The position numbers were made by a program, and so were the translations under genes. A stretch of DNA of 19,738 nt from Oceanococcus sp041625325. Lineage in GTDB: Bacteria; Pseudomonadota; Gammaproteobacteria; Nevskiales; Oceanococcaceae. The notes beneath the pieces were generated by a model. The model saw only the letters and a program-made list of their open reading frames with translations. It was not told the origin of the DNA and ran no database searches. Position 1 is the first letter of the stretch; each line of letters opens with the position of its first letter. Of the stretch, positions 13,517 through 19,738 are shown in pieces. The stretch lies in NCBI GenBank assembly GCA_041625325.1, contig JBFJTN010000038.1, positions 1 to 19,738 on the forward strand, read 5' to 3'.

Positions 13517-13735
13517 CTACTTGCCGCGATAGGTGATGCGTCCCTTGGAAAGATCGTAGGGCGTCAGCTGCACCGTGACCGTGTCGCCGGTCAGGATGCG
13601 GATGTAGTGCTTGCGCATGCGCCCGGAGATGTGGGCGGTGACCGTGTGGCCGTTTTCCAGCTGGACACGAAATGTCGTGTTGGGCAGGGTTTCAACCACC
13701 TTGCCGTCCATTTCGATGAGATCTTCTTTGGGCAT
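13517..13735 (-). CDS. infA: Translation initiation factor IF-1
   Basis: A 72-residue IF-1, the standard length, a single OB-fold (S1-like) that binds the 30S A site during initiation. MPKEDLIEMDGKVVETLPNT and the RMRKHYIRILTGDTV segment are nearly identical to enterobacterial IF-1, differing mainly in a Pro-Lys N-terminus. It converges on clpA with three bases between the stop codons, so each transcript must read into the other gene or end inside it. It has its own good promoter in the gap after bpt. The clpA-infA adjacency is a conserved gammaproteobacterial arrangement. Confidence 0.98.
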   Translation of the reverse strand: MPKEDLIEMDGKVVETLPNTTFRVQLENGHTVTAHISGRMRKHYIRILTGDTVTVQLTPYDLSKGRITYRGK

Positions 13736-13763
13736 GAATGCTCAGATTGGTGAACAGCCGCGC

Positions 13764-13792
13764 ATTATCGGTGCTTTTGCCACGGGCATCAA
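13764..13792 (-). promoter_or_regulatory. Sigma-70 promoter of infA
   Basis: Read on the minus strand: -35 TTGATG (13792-13787, 4 of 6), a 17-bp spacer, and -10 GATAAT (13769-13764, 5 of 6). The start would fall near 13757, giving a leader of about 20 bases. The -35 directly abuts the bpt stop codon. It allows infA to be expressed apart from the aat-bpt genes upstream. Confidence 0.7.
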
Positions 13793-14500
13793 TCAATCGG
13801 TCACGGGATGCCAGCCGTCCCCGATGAAGCGCTGCTGTGGCTGATACTCGGCCTTGTAGCGCATCTTGTCGCAATCCGCGATGAAATAGCCCAGGTACAG
13901 CCAGGGCAGATGGGCGGCGCGACAGGCGTCGATCAGGCGCAGGATCACGTAGCGTCCCAGCGAACGACTCGTCTGATCCGGGTCGAAGAAGCTGTATACC
14001 GCGGACAGTCCGCTGAGCAACCGGTCCACCACCGCCACCGCGACCAGCCGGCCCTGCGCATCGCGGAACACAAGGTGCTGGGTGGGGCTGTTGTCCGGAC
14101 TGCACAGGAAGCGCTCGAAACCCTCGGCATCGTCCGGATCCATGTCGCCATCGGCATGGCGGGCGCGCAGGTAGCGCTGATACAGGGTGTAGCGCTCTTC
14201 GGTCGCCTGTGCCGCGGACCAGCTGGCGATCAGGTCCTGATTTCGCTGCCAGCAGCGCCGCTGCTGGCGGTTGGGGCGGAATTCATCCACCGCGACCCGG
14301 GCGGATTCGCAGGCCGAGCAGGCCGGGCAGCAGGGACGGTAGTAGGTCGGCCCGCTGCGGCGGAAGCCCAGGGCACTGAGCGTCTCCCGCTGGTGGGCGT
14401 TGAGCGAGCGCCGCGGGTCCACGAACATGGTGCGCGCCATCTGATCCGGGCGGTAGGCGCAGGCCGAGGGTGCACTGAGGTAGAGGGGCAGGTTGCTCAT
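13793..14500 (-). CDS. bpt: Aspartate/glutamate leucyl-tRNA-protein transferase Bpt
   Basis: A 235-residue Bpt, a GNAT-fold enzyme that transfers Leu from Leu-tRNA to N-terminal Asp or Glu, converting them to primary N-degrons for ClpS. Family hallmarks: C14-A-Y-R-P near the N-terminus, MFVDPR, LGFRRSG-TYYRPCCPACSAC (C57, C58, C61, C64), FRPNRQQRRCWQRN, AVYSFFDPD and the C-terminal KAEYQP--R-I-DGWHPV. It was often annotated as arginyltransferase (Ate), but the bacterial form transfers Leu. No Shine-Dalgarno is seen; TACACT lies seven bases before the ATG and might make it leaderless from its own promoter. It follows aat by 51 bp. Confidence 0.95.
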   Translation of the reverse strand: MSNLPLYLSAPSACAYRPDQMARTMFVDPRRSLNAHQRETLSALGFRRSGPTYYRPCCPACSACESARVAVDEFRPNRQQRRCWQRNQDLIASWSAAQATEERYTLYQRYLRARHADGDMDPDDAEGFERFLCSPDNSPTQHLVFRDAQGRLVAVAVVDRLLSGLSAVYSFFDPDQTSRSLGRYVILRLIDACRAAHLPWLYLGYFIADCDKMRYKAEYQPQQRFIGDGWHPVTD

Positions 14501-14551
14501 GCGGCCCAGTGTACTGTGCCGATGAGCGCGTTCGCAGGGCGCCGCCCCGGC

Positions 14552-15304
14552 CTAATGCGCGGGCTGCCAATGCCGGGGGTCATCGGGCACCGCGATGTCG
14601 AATCGCCAGCTGCCCAGCGGGCGCGCCGGACCGGTGGCGGCCTGCTGCAACTGCTGCTGGAACCGCTCGCGCGGCAGGAACTCGGCGCCCATGCGCTGCA
14701 GATGCGAGGAGCCGACCTGGCAGTCCAGCAAGGGCATGCCCCAGGCCAGCAGCTGGCGGCACAGATAGTACAGGGCGATCTTGGAGCCATCGGTGGCCCG
14801 GCTGAACATGGATTCGCCAAAGAACATGCGTCCCAGCACCACGCCATACAGCCCGCCGATCAGACGGCCATCGCGCCAGACCTCCACCGAGTGCGCATGG
14901 CCGCGCCGGAACAGTTCCAGATAGGCCAGCTGCATGGCGCCGCCCAGCCAGGTGCCGCCGGCGCGCCGTTCGCTGCAGGCGGTGATGACCTGGTCGAAGG
15001 CGCGATCCAGGCTCACCGCATAGTCCACGCGGCGCAGGCTGCGGCGCAGGCTGCGGCTCACGTGCAGACGATCGCAGTACAGCACCGCGCGCGGATCCGG
15101 CGCCCACCAGAGGATGGGCTCGTCCGGATTGAACCAGGGAAAAACGCCCTGGGCATAGGCGCGCAGCAGACGGTGGACGCTGAGGTCGCCGCCGATGGCG
15201 AGCAATCCGTTCGGATCCCGCAGGGCATTCTCAACCGGCGGAAAAGGCTCCCGGGGATTGCGCGGGTCCAGCCATTGCAGCCGCAGGGGATTGTGCGCGG
15301 TCAT
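14552..15304 (-). CDS. aat: Leucyl/phenylalanyl-tRNA-protein transferase Aat
   Basis: A 250-residue Aat that adds Leu or Phe from aminoacyl-tRNA to proteins with N-terminal Arg or Lys, creating ClpS-readable degrons. Motifs: FPPVENALRDPNGLLAIGGDL (20-41), YAQGVFPWF (50-58), WWAPDPRAVL (66-75), TWLGGAMQLAYLELFRRGHAHSVEVW (118-143), GGLYGVVLGRMFFGESMFSR (150-169) and LLDCQVGSSHLQRMGAEFL (192-210). The family's SK pair is kept (TDGSK). Length is normal. No clear Shine-Dalgarno precedes ATG 15304; the unknown upstream gene stops 36 bp away on the same strand, so the two are probably co-transcribed. Aat and Bpt together cover basic and acidic secondary N-degrons. Confidence 0.96.
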   Translation of the reverse strand: MTAHNPLRLQWLDPRNPREPFPPVENALRDPNGLLAIGGDLSVHRLLRAYAQGVFPWFNPDEPILWWAPDPRAVLYCDRLHVSRSLRRSLRRVDYAVSLDRAFDQVITACSERRAGGTWLGGAMQLAYLELFRRGHAHSVEVWRDGRLIGGLYGVVLGRMFFGESMFSRATDGSKIALYYLCRQLLAWGMPLLDCQVGSSHLQRMGAEFLPRERFQQQLQQAATGPARPLGSWRFDIAVPDDPRHWQPAH

Positions 15305-15340
15305 GGTGCAGACTGCGACCGGCTGCCGGGCCTGAAAGTT

Positions 15341-15670
15341 TCAGTGACGGACGATATCGGATTCGACCACGCCGTCCAGGGCCAGCTGCACGCAGGTGTC
15401 GTGCTCGAAGCTGCCGATCTGATCGCTGACGTCGATTTCGTCGGTATTGATGCGACCTTCCGCATCGAAACCGACCAGGGCGCCGGCGGTGCGGACCTGG
15501 ATGCTGTTGTCTTCCGCCGGTTCATCGACGATGACCTGCAGATAATGGGCCCGCTGGGCGGCGAATTCCGGCAGGGTGCTCACGCCGGCTGCGACGGCCG
15601 CCGCGCGCTCCGAGGGAATCAGCTCTATGGCGCCGTCCGCCCTCAGCAGGAAGTGTCTGATCTGGGTCAT
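15341..15670 (-). CDS. Unknown 109-residue protein heading the aat-bpt transcription unit
   Basis: I do not recognise the family. The start at 15670 is chosen because AAGGAG (plus 15678-15683) sits seven bases before it; the ATG two codons upstream would overlap that site. The protein is acidic in its C-terminal half, has no signal peptide or membrane helix, and has a single Cys (93). It appears to have an N-terminal strand (RHFLLRADGAIELIP), a helix (about 20-40), and alternating polar and hydrophobic stretches likely to be strands (YLQVIVDEP, SIQVRTAGALVGF, TCVQLALDG). Codon use matches its neighbours, so it looks native. It is the first gene of a same-strand run with aat and bpt. An N-degron role is only guilt by association. 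Confidence 0.8.
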   Translation of the reverse strand: MTQIRHFLLRADGAIELIPSERAAAVAAGVSTLPEFAAQRAHYLQVIVDEPAEDNSIQVRTAGALVGFDAEGRINTDEIDVSDQIGSFEHDTCVQLALDGVVESDIVRH

Positions 15671-15677
15671 AACCATG

Positions 15678-15683
15678 CTCCTT
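15678..15683 (-). promoter_or_regulatory. Ribosome-binding site of the unknown gene
   Basis: AAGGAG on the minus strand, seven bases before ATG 15670 and only one before ATG 15676. It settles the start and is one of the few strong Shine-Dalgarno sites in the window. Confidence 0.75.
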
Positions 15684-15729
15684 CAAACGGCCCGGCAGCA
15701 TTCGCACGCCATGACCGCATCCTAAGAAA

Positions 15730-15759
15730 ATAAATGTGGTCGGAAGGTGAAGAATCAAG
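15730..15759 (-). promoter_or_regulatory. Possible promoter for the unknown gene-aat-bpt
   Basis: Minus strand: TTGATT (15759-15754, 4 of 6) and TTTATT (15735-15730, 4 of 6) are 18 bp apart, in the only AT-rich patch of a GC-rich region. The predicted start is near 15723, with a leader of about 50 bases. The match is moderate. Confidence 0.35.
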
Positions 15760-15836
15760 GTCCGGGTCGCTTGCTTGCCCGGGCCACCCATCGGTTAATC
15801 TGGCTTCGGCTGCTCACATCCTCGGGCAGGGATGTG
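15760..15836. repeat. Two inverted repeats in the divergent region before ftsK
   Basis: 15760-15767 (GGTCCGGG) pairs with 15779-15786 (CCCGGGCC), including one G-U, around an 11-base loop. 15815-15821 (CACATCC) pairs perfectly with 15830-15836 (GGATGTG) around 8 bases. Both lie upstream of the presumed ftsK promoter, so a protein-binding or silencing role is as likely as RNA structure. The rest of the 242-bp gap (15671-15912) holds no gene; trxB or lrp, common before ftsK in relatives, are absent. Confidence 0.35.
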
Positions 15837-15843
15837 ACCAGAG

Positions 15844-15859
15844 TATACTCCCGTATATT
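15844..15859 (+). promoter_or_regulatory. Candidate -10 elements for the ftsK operon
   Basis: TATACT (15844-15849) and TATATT (15854-15859) each match 5 of 6 consensus bases and stand out in a GC-rich area. Neither has a good -35 at the right distance. Starts would fall near 15856 or 15866, giving a leader of roughly 47-57 bases. In that leader CCCCA (15870-15874) could pair with TGGGG (15901-15905), the only Shine-Dalgarno-like sequence before the ftsK start. Confidence 0.4.
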
Positions 15860-15912
15860 GTGGTGCAATCCCCAGTTTGCGCCCGTTGGACACAACATCT
15901 TGGGGTAGGGAT

Positions 15913-18249
15913 TTGAGTACACATGTACAGTCAGGGATCGGTCAGCCGCACTGGCTGCTGCGCGGTCTGCGCGAGGCCGTGCTGCTCGGCGCCGTGTTTC
16001 TGGCCGTTTTCCTGTTGCTGGCCCTGGTCAGCTATGACCGGGCCGATCCGGGCTGGTCGGGCACCGGGGCCAATGCCAGCATCGTCAATCTTGGCGGTCT
16101 GATCGGAGCCTGGGTGGCTGATGTGCTGCTCAGCCTGTTCGGCTGGATGGCCTTCGGCGTGCCCTGGCTGGTCCTGGGCATGGGCCTGGCCCTGTACCGG
16201 GAGCGGGCGCCAGGTCTCGGCGAGAACCCCGGGATCCGTGGGGCCGCCTTCTTCATCGTGCTGATCGCCGGTTGCGCCCTGGCCGCCACCCACGCGCCGG
16301 GCCACGCCAGCCTGACCCCGCAGGGCAGTGGCGGCATCATCGGCACCGCCGTGGCGCTGACCCTGATCCAGCTGTTCAGCCCGGTCGGCGCCAGCCTGTT
16401 CCTGATCACCATCGTGCTGAGCGCCTTGCCACTGGGCCTGCGCTTCTCCTGGCTGCACGTGATGGATCGTGTCGGCGGCTGGACCCTGCGCCTGGTGGAC
16501 GGCCTGGGCCTGTGGCTGGCCGAAAGACGCGAGCGGCGCCGGGAAGTCGCTGCCAAGGCGGCTGCGCAGGCGGCCAAACCGGTCATCACGGTGACCCCGG
16601 TGCCGAGCCGCAAGGCGCCCGCGGTGGACCCGGCGCCGGCCAAGGGCAAGAAGCGCCGCGGCAAGCGCTCCTCCGATGTGCCTGATGCCCAGCTGGCCCT
16701 GCCCATGGCCGAGGTCGGGCAGGCCGGTGAGGTGGTGGAGTTCAAGGGCGATCCCCTGCCGCCGGTCGGCATACTCGACCTGGCCAGCCAGGATGTGCTG
16801 ACCTACACCGATGCGGACCTGGAGCAGATGTCCCGCGATCTGGAGGGGCACCTGGCGGATTTCGGGGTCGAGGCGCAGGTGGTCAACGTGGCGCCCGGGC
16901 CGGTCATCACGCGGTTCGAGCTGCAGCCGGCCCCCGGGGTCAAGGTCAGCCGGATTTCCAATCTGGCCAAGGACCTGGCCCGCGCCCTGTCCATCGTCAG
17001 TCTGCGCGTTGTCGAGGTGATCCCGGGCAAATCGGTGATCGGGATCGAGATTCCCAATCGCCAGCGGGCCATCGTCAGCCTGCGCGCGGTGTTCGAGTCG
17101 CCGGCCTATCTCAACGCCAAGTCGCCACTGACCCTGGCCCTGGGGCAGGACATCGCCGGCGTGCCGGTGACCGCCGATCTGGGCAAGATGCCGCACCTGC
17201 TGGTGGCGGGTACCACCGGTTCGGGCAAGTCCGTGGCGGTCAACGCCATGATCCTGTCGCTGTTGTTCCGTGCCCGGGCGGAAGAGGTGCGACTGATCAT
17301 GATCGACCCCAAGATGCTGGAGCTGTCCGTCTACGAGGGCATTCCGCACCTGCTGGCGCCGGTGGTCACCGACATGAAGGAGGCGGCCAATGCGCTGCGC
17401 TGGTGCGTGGCCGAGATGGACCGCCGCTACAAGCTGATGGCCGCCCTGGGCGTGCGCAACATCGCCGGCCTGAACCGGAAACTGCAGGAGGCCCGGGACG
17501 CGGGCAAGCCCATCGCCGACCCGCTGTGGAAGCCGGCCGAGGAATTCGATGACCAGGGTCCGGCGCCGGAACTGGAGGACATGCCCTACATCGTGGTCAT
17601 CATCGACGAGCTGGCCGACCTCATGATGGTGGTGGGCAAGAAGGTCGAAGAGCTGATCGCGCGTCTCGCGCAGAAAGCCCGCGCCGCCGGCATCCATCTG
17701 ATCATCGCCACCCAGCGCCCTTCGGTGGACGTGATCACCGGCCTGATCAAGGCCAATGTCCCCTCGCGCATGGCCTTCCAGGTCGCCTCCAAGATGGATT
17801 CGCGCGTGATTCTCGACCAGCCGGGCGCGGAAGCCCTGCTGGGCCATGGCGACATGCTGTATTCCGCGAACTCTCCGGTGCCGCGGCGTGTCCATGGTGC
17901 CTTTGTCGATGATCACGAGGTACACAAGACGGTGGATTATCTCAAGCAGGTGGCCCCGGCCGATTACCACGAGGACATCCTCAGCGGTGGCGGCGGTGAT
18001 TCGGCGATGCCGGGCTTCGAAGGCGGCGAGGGCGAGACCGGCGGCGAGGCCGACCCGCTCTACGATCAGGCGGTGCAGATCGTCACCGAAACCCGCAAGG
18101 CCTCCATCTCCTGGGTCCAGCGCCGGCTCAAGATCGGCTACAACCGCGCGGCGCGCATCGTCGAGGACATGGAGAACGCCGGCGTGGTCAGCGCCCAGAA
18201 CGACAAGGGCCAGCGCGAGGTCCTGGCGCCGCCGCCGGTGGAAAGCTGA
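15913..18249 (+). CDS. ftsK: DNA translocase FtsK
   Basis: A divisome-tethered DNA pump that clears the septum and activates XerCD at dif. With the TTG at 15913 it is 778 residues, close to the short FtsK of Pseudomonas rather than the 1,329 residues of E. coli. Four membrane segments lie within about 21-175. A short basic, Ala/Pro-rich linker (about 190-265) follows, then the motor: Walker A GTTGSGKS (433-440), Walker B IIDE with Asp565 and Glu566, and ATQRPSVDVITG. The C-terminal gamma winged helix (from about 714, DPLYDQAVQIVTETRKASIS) should read KOPS. No ATG or GTG fits; a TTG at 15877 is an alternative start (+12 residues). Its TGA overlaps the lolA ATG. Confidence 0.95.
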   Translation: MSTHVQSGIGQPHWLLRGLREAVLLGAVFLAVFLLLALVSYDRADPGWSGTGANASIVNLGGLIGAWVADVLLSLFGWMAFGVPWLVLGMGLALYRERAPGLGENPGIRGAAFFIVLIAGCALAATHAPGHASLTPQGSGGIIGTAVALTLIQLFSPVGASLFLITIVLSALPLGLRFSWLHVMDRVGGWTLRLVDGLGLWLAERRERRREVAAKAAAQAAKPVITVTPVPSRKAPAVDPAPAKGKKRRGKRSSDVPDAQLALPMAEVGQAGEVVEFKGDPLPPVGILDLASQDVLTYTDADLEQMSRDLEGHLADFGVEAQVVNVAPGPVITRFELQPAPGVKVSRISNLAKDLARALSIVSLRVVEVIPGKSVIGIEIPNRQRAIVSLRAVFESPAYLNAKSPLTLALGQDIAGVPVTADLGKMPHLLVAGTTGSGKSVAVNAMILSLLFRARAEEVRLIMIDPKMLELSVYEGIPHLLAPVVTDMKEAANALRWCVAEMDRRYKLMAALGVRNIAGLNRKLQEARDAGKPIADPLWKPAEEFDDQGPAPELEDMPYIVVIIDELADLMMVVGKKVEELIARLAQKARAAGIHLIIATQRPSVDVITGLIKANVPSRMAFQVASKMDSRVILDQPGAEALLGHGDMLYSANSPVPRRVHGAFVDDHEVHKTVDYLKQVAPADYHEDILSGGGGDSAMPGFEGGEGETGGEADPLYDQAVQIVTETRKASISWVQRRLKIGYNRAARIVEDMENAGVVSAQNDKGQREVLAPPPVES

Positions 18250-18872
18250 TGCGCGCCCTGTTTCCGGCGCTGGGACTGCTGCTGTGCGCCGGGGTGGCAC
18301 TGGCCGACCCGCTCGAGGATTTGCGCGGGTTCTACCGTGCGGTCGGCTCCCTGGCCGCGGATTTCGAGCAGCGCCTGGTGGACGAGGACGGCGAGACCCT
18401 GGAGCGCTATGCGGGGCGCCTGTGGCTGCAGCGGCCGGGGCGTTTCCTGTGGCAGTACGACGCGCCCTACGATCTGCGCCTGGGGTCTGACGGCAAGCAG
18501 CTGTGGCATTACGACGTGGATCTGCGCCAGGTCACCTTGCGCGATGCCAGGCAGAGCCTCAGCGGCACGCCGGCCGAATTGCTCGGCGGCGACGTCACGA
18601 TGCTGGACAATTACCGTTTCGAGCCGCTCCCGGATGCCGAGGGCCTGTCCTGGTTGCGCCTGATCCCGCGCGATACCGAATCCGACTTTGCCCGGATTCG
18701 CATCGGCCTGGCCGATGGTCAGCCCCGCCAGGTCCTCCTGGAAGACCGTCTGGGGCAATTCACCCGTTTGCGTCTGATCGATCTGCGGCCGAATGTCGAA
18801 ATGGACCCAGCCCGCTTCCAGTTCAAGGCGCCGCCTGGCGTCACCGTGGTGGATGAGCGTGCCGCTCCGTGA
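18249..18872 (+). CDS. lolA: Outer-membrane lipoprotein carrier protein LolA
   Basis: A 207-residue periplasmic chaperone that carries lipoproteins from LolCDE to the outer membrane. The signal peptide ends ALA-D (cleavage after residue 19). The mature part shows the family pattern: LRGFYRAVGSLAADFEQRL, RYAGRLWLQRPGRFLWQYDAPYDLRLGSDGKQLWHYD, then PAELLGG and the C-terminal FQFKAPPGVTVV. This hydrophobic, incomplete barrel normally binds acyl chains. The ATG shares a base with the ftsK stop (TGATG), so translation is probably coupled. Cys13 in the signal peptide does not make a proper lipobox, so it is not a lipoprotein. ftsK-lolA-rarA is a conserved gammaproteobacterial order. Confidence 0.95.
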   Translation: MRALFPALGLLLCAGVALADPLEDLRGFYRAVGSLAADFEQRLVDEDGETLERYAGRLWLQRPGRFLWQYDAPYDLRLGSDGKQLWHYDVDLRQVTLRDARQSLSGTPAELLGGDVTMLDNYRFEPLPDAEGLSWLRLIPRDTESDFARIRIGLADGQPRQVLLEDRLGQFTRLRLIDLRPNVEMDPARFQFKAPPGVTVVDERAAP

Positions 18873-19209
18873 GGGTCTGTGGCTGGCCGGCGCCTTTGCC
18901 TGGCTCCTGGCGCTCTGCATTGCCTGTCTGATGCCGCTGGGGCTGGCGGGGGACGATCAGCTGCATCTGCTCGACAAGCTGGCCCATCTGCTGATGTTCG
19001 CGGCCGGGGGCTTCTGGCTGGGGCTGCGCCTGCCGGCGCTGGCCACCGGTATCGCGCTGGTGGCGTTGGGGGTGCTGATCGAGTGGTTGCAGTCCCTGAC
19101 GCCCTACCGCAGCGCGGAATTCCTCGACTGGGTGGCCGACGTGCTGGGTGCCGGCCTGGGCTTGTGGCTGGCCCGCTGGAGCCTGCCCAGGCTGCAGGCG
19201 CGTTCGTGA
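18853..19209 (+). CDS. VanZ-like small membrane protein
   Basis: About 118 residues, mostly hydrophobic, with three or four membrane segments. LLDKLAHLLMFAAGGFWLGL, IEWLQSLTPYRSAEFLDWVADVLGAGLGLWLA reproduce the VanZ-like (PF04892) pattern of D-K--H, E--Q---P-R--E--D--A---G. The family takes its name from a teicoplanin-resistance accessory protein, but most members have no known function and this is not evidence of resistance. ATG 18853 is chosen: it overlaps the lolA end by 20 bases, and the frame upstream of it is lolA out of frame. The stop overlaps the rarA GTG (GTGA). Its place between lolA and rarA implies co-expression with envelope and replication-repair genes. Confidence 0.82.
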   Translation: MSVPLREGLWLAGAFAWLLALCIACLMPLGLAGDDQLHLLDKLAHLLMFAAGGFWLGLRLPALATGIALVALGVLIEWLQSLTPYRSAEFLDWVADVLGAGLGLWLARWSLPRLQARS

Positions 19210-19738
19210 GGCCGCTGGCCGAACGCCTGCGTCCGCGCCGGCTTGAGGACATCGCCGGTCAGGAGCAGATCCTGGGTGCCGGCGCCAGCCTGCGCCGGCT
19301 GCTGGAACGCGGCCAGCTCCCCAGCCTGCTGTTGTGGGGCCCGCCGGGGGTGGGCAAGACCACCCTGGCGCGGGTGCTGGCGCAGGAAAGCGGTCGCGAA
19401 ATCGCATTCCTCTCAGCGGTGCAAAGCGGGGTCAGGGAGTTGCGTGCGGCGGTGGACGGTCTGCCCGAGGATCCGCCGGGCGTGCTGTTCATGGATGAGG
19501 TGCATCGCTTCAACAAGGCCCAGCAGGATGCCCTGCTGCCCTGGGTGGAGAGCGGTCGCATCGTGTTCATCGGCGCGACCACCGAGAATCCCTCGTTCAG
19601 CATCAACCGGGCGCTGTTGTCCCGCCTCCAGGTCCAGGTGCTGCGGGCGCTGGATGCGCCGGCTCTGGCGCAGCTGATCGACCGGGCCCTGGACGCGCCT
19701 GACGGTTTCAACGGGCAGCTCGCACTGGCGCCGGATGC
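19206..19738 (+). CDS. rarA: Replication-associated recombination protein RarA (MgsA), 5' part
   Basis: Runs off the right edge after 177 complete codons of an expected 430-450. RarA is an AAA+ clamp-loader-like ATPase, related to WRNIP1/Mgs1, acting at stalled replication forks. Start GTG 19206 overlaps the previous stop. The N-terminus RPLAERLRPRRLEDIAGQEQIL is typical. Walker A is GPPGVGKT (45-52), followed by LSAVQSGVRELR, Walker B with FMDEVHRFNKAQQDALLP (95-112), and sensor 1 GATTENPSFSIN with ALLSR beyond it. Everything expected in this part is intact. It is the fourth gene of the ftsK operon. Confidence 0.95.
   Translation, partial: MRPLAERLRPRRLEDIAGQEQILGAGASLRRLLERGQLPSLLLWGPPGVGKTTLARVLAQESGREIAFLSAVQSGVRELRAAVDGLPEDPPGVLFMDEVHRFNKAQQDALLPWVESGRIVFIGATTENPSFSINRALLSRLQVQVLRALDAPALAQLIDRALDAPDGFNGQLALAPD

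Noticed and set aside
15332..15344. CTGAAA-G-TTTCAG palindrome at the end of the unknown gene
   Set aside because: Only 6 bp per arm, inside a stop codon region, with too short a centre for an RNA hairpin; could easily be chance.
15841..15865. A LexA box upstream of ftsK (ftsK is SOS-linked in E. coli)
   Set aside because: The AT-rich GTATACTCCCGTATATT stretch lacks the CTG-N10-CAG pattern; it fits -10 elements better.
15931..18300. A 789-codon open frame antisense to ftsK
   Set aside because: His-, Asp- and Gln-rich shadow translation with no domain, caused by high-GC third positions; ftsK on the other strand is complete and motif-rich.

Overview
This is a chromosomal, core-genome window from a high-GC gammaproteobacterium. 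All recognisable proteins are of that type: YceF-type Maf, YceD, ClpS/ClpA, Bpt plus Aat, FtsK-LolA-RarA and a Gsp secretion system. The order clpS-clpA-infA-aat ... ftsK-lolA-rarA matches the conserved gammaproteobacterial block. The presence of bpt and a CHASE2 cyclase beside type II secretion genes suggests a Xanthomonadales/Wenzhouxiangella-like lineage. That placement is an inference from gene order, not a measurement. I see no phage, IS element, CRISPR array, tRNA or rRNA.

Layout. 1-272 holds no convincing gene but is strongly structured. It can fold a near-perfect three-way junction (3-84) whose two hairpins share the loop AGGAC inside CAGGACG, the CsrB/RsmZ-type CsrA-binding motif. 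273-866 (-) is yceF; divergently, yceD-rpmF-plsX (903-2610, +) couple a 23S rRNA-linked factor, ribosomal protein L32 and phospholipid synthesis. 2639-8474 (-) is a four-gene type II secretion operon, gspC-gspD-gspE-gspF, ending tail-to-tail with plsX. Divergent from gspC across a 190-bp region rich in inverted repeats is a membrane CHASE2 adenylate cyclase (8665-10875, +).

10941-13513 (+) is clpS-clpA. Tail-to-tail with it lies a minus-strand set, read from high to low coordinates: an unknown 109-residue protein, aat, bpt and infA. ClpS (N-recognin), ClpA (unfoldase), Aat and Bpt (transferases that create N-degrons) together form nearly the whole bacterial N-degron pathway within 4.8 kb; only ClpP is missing. 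The unknown protein leads the transferase operon.

15913-19738 (+) is a tightly overlapping operon: ftsK, lolA, a small VanZ-like membrane protein, and rarA, which runs off the right edge.

There is no obvious exotic defence or mobile system. The items most worth a second look are the structured RNA-like region at the left edge, the unknown gene in the N-degron operon, apparently leaderless starts (yceD, clpS, possibly bpt), and the palindromes between gspC and the cyclase.
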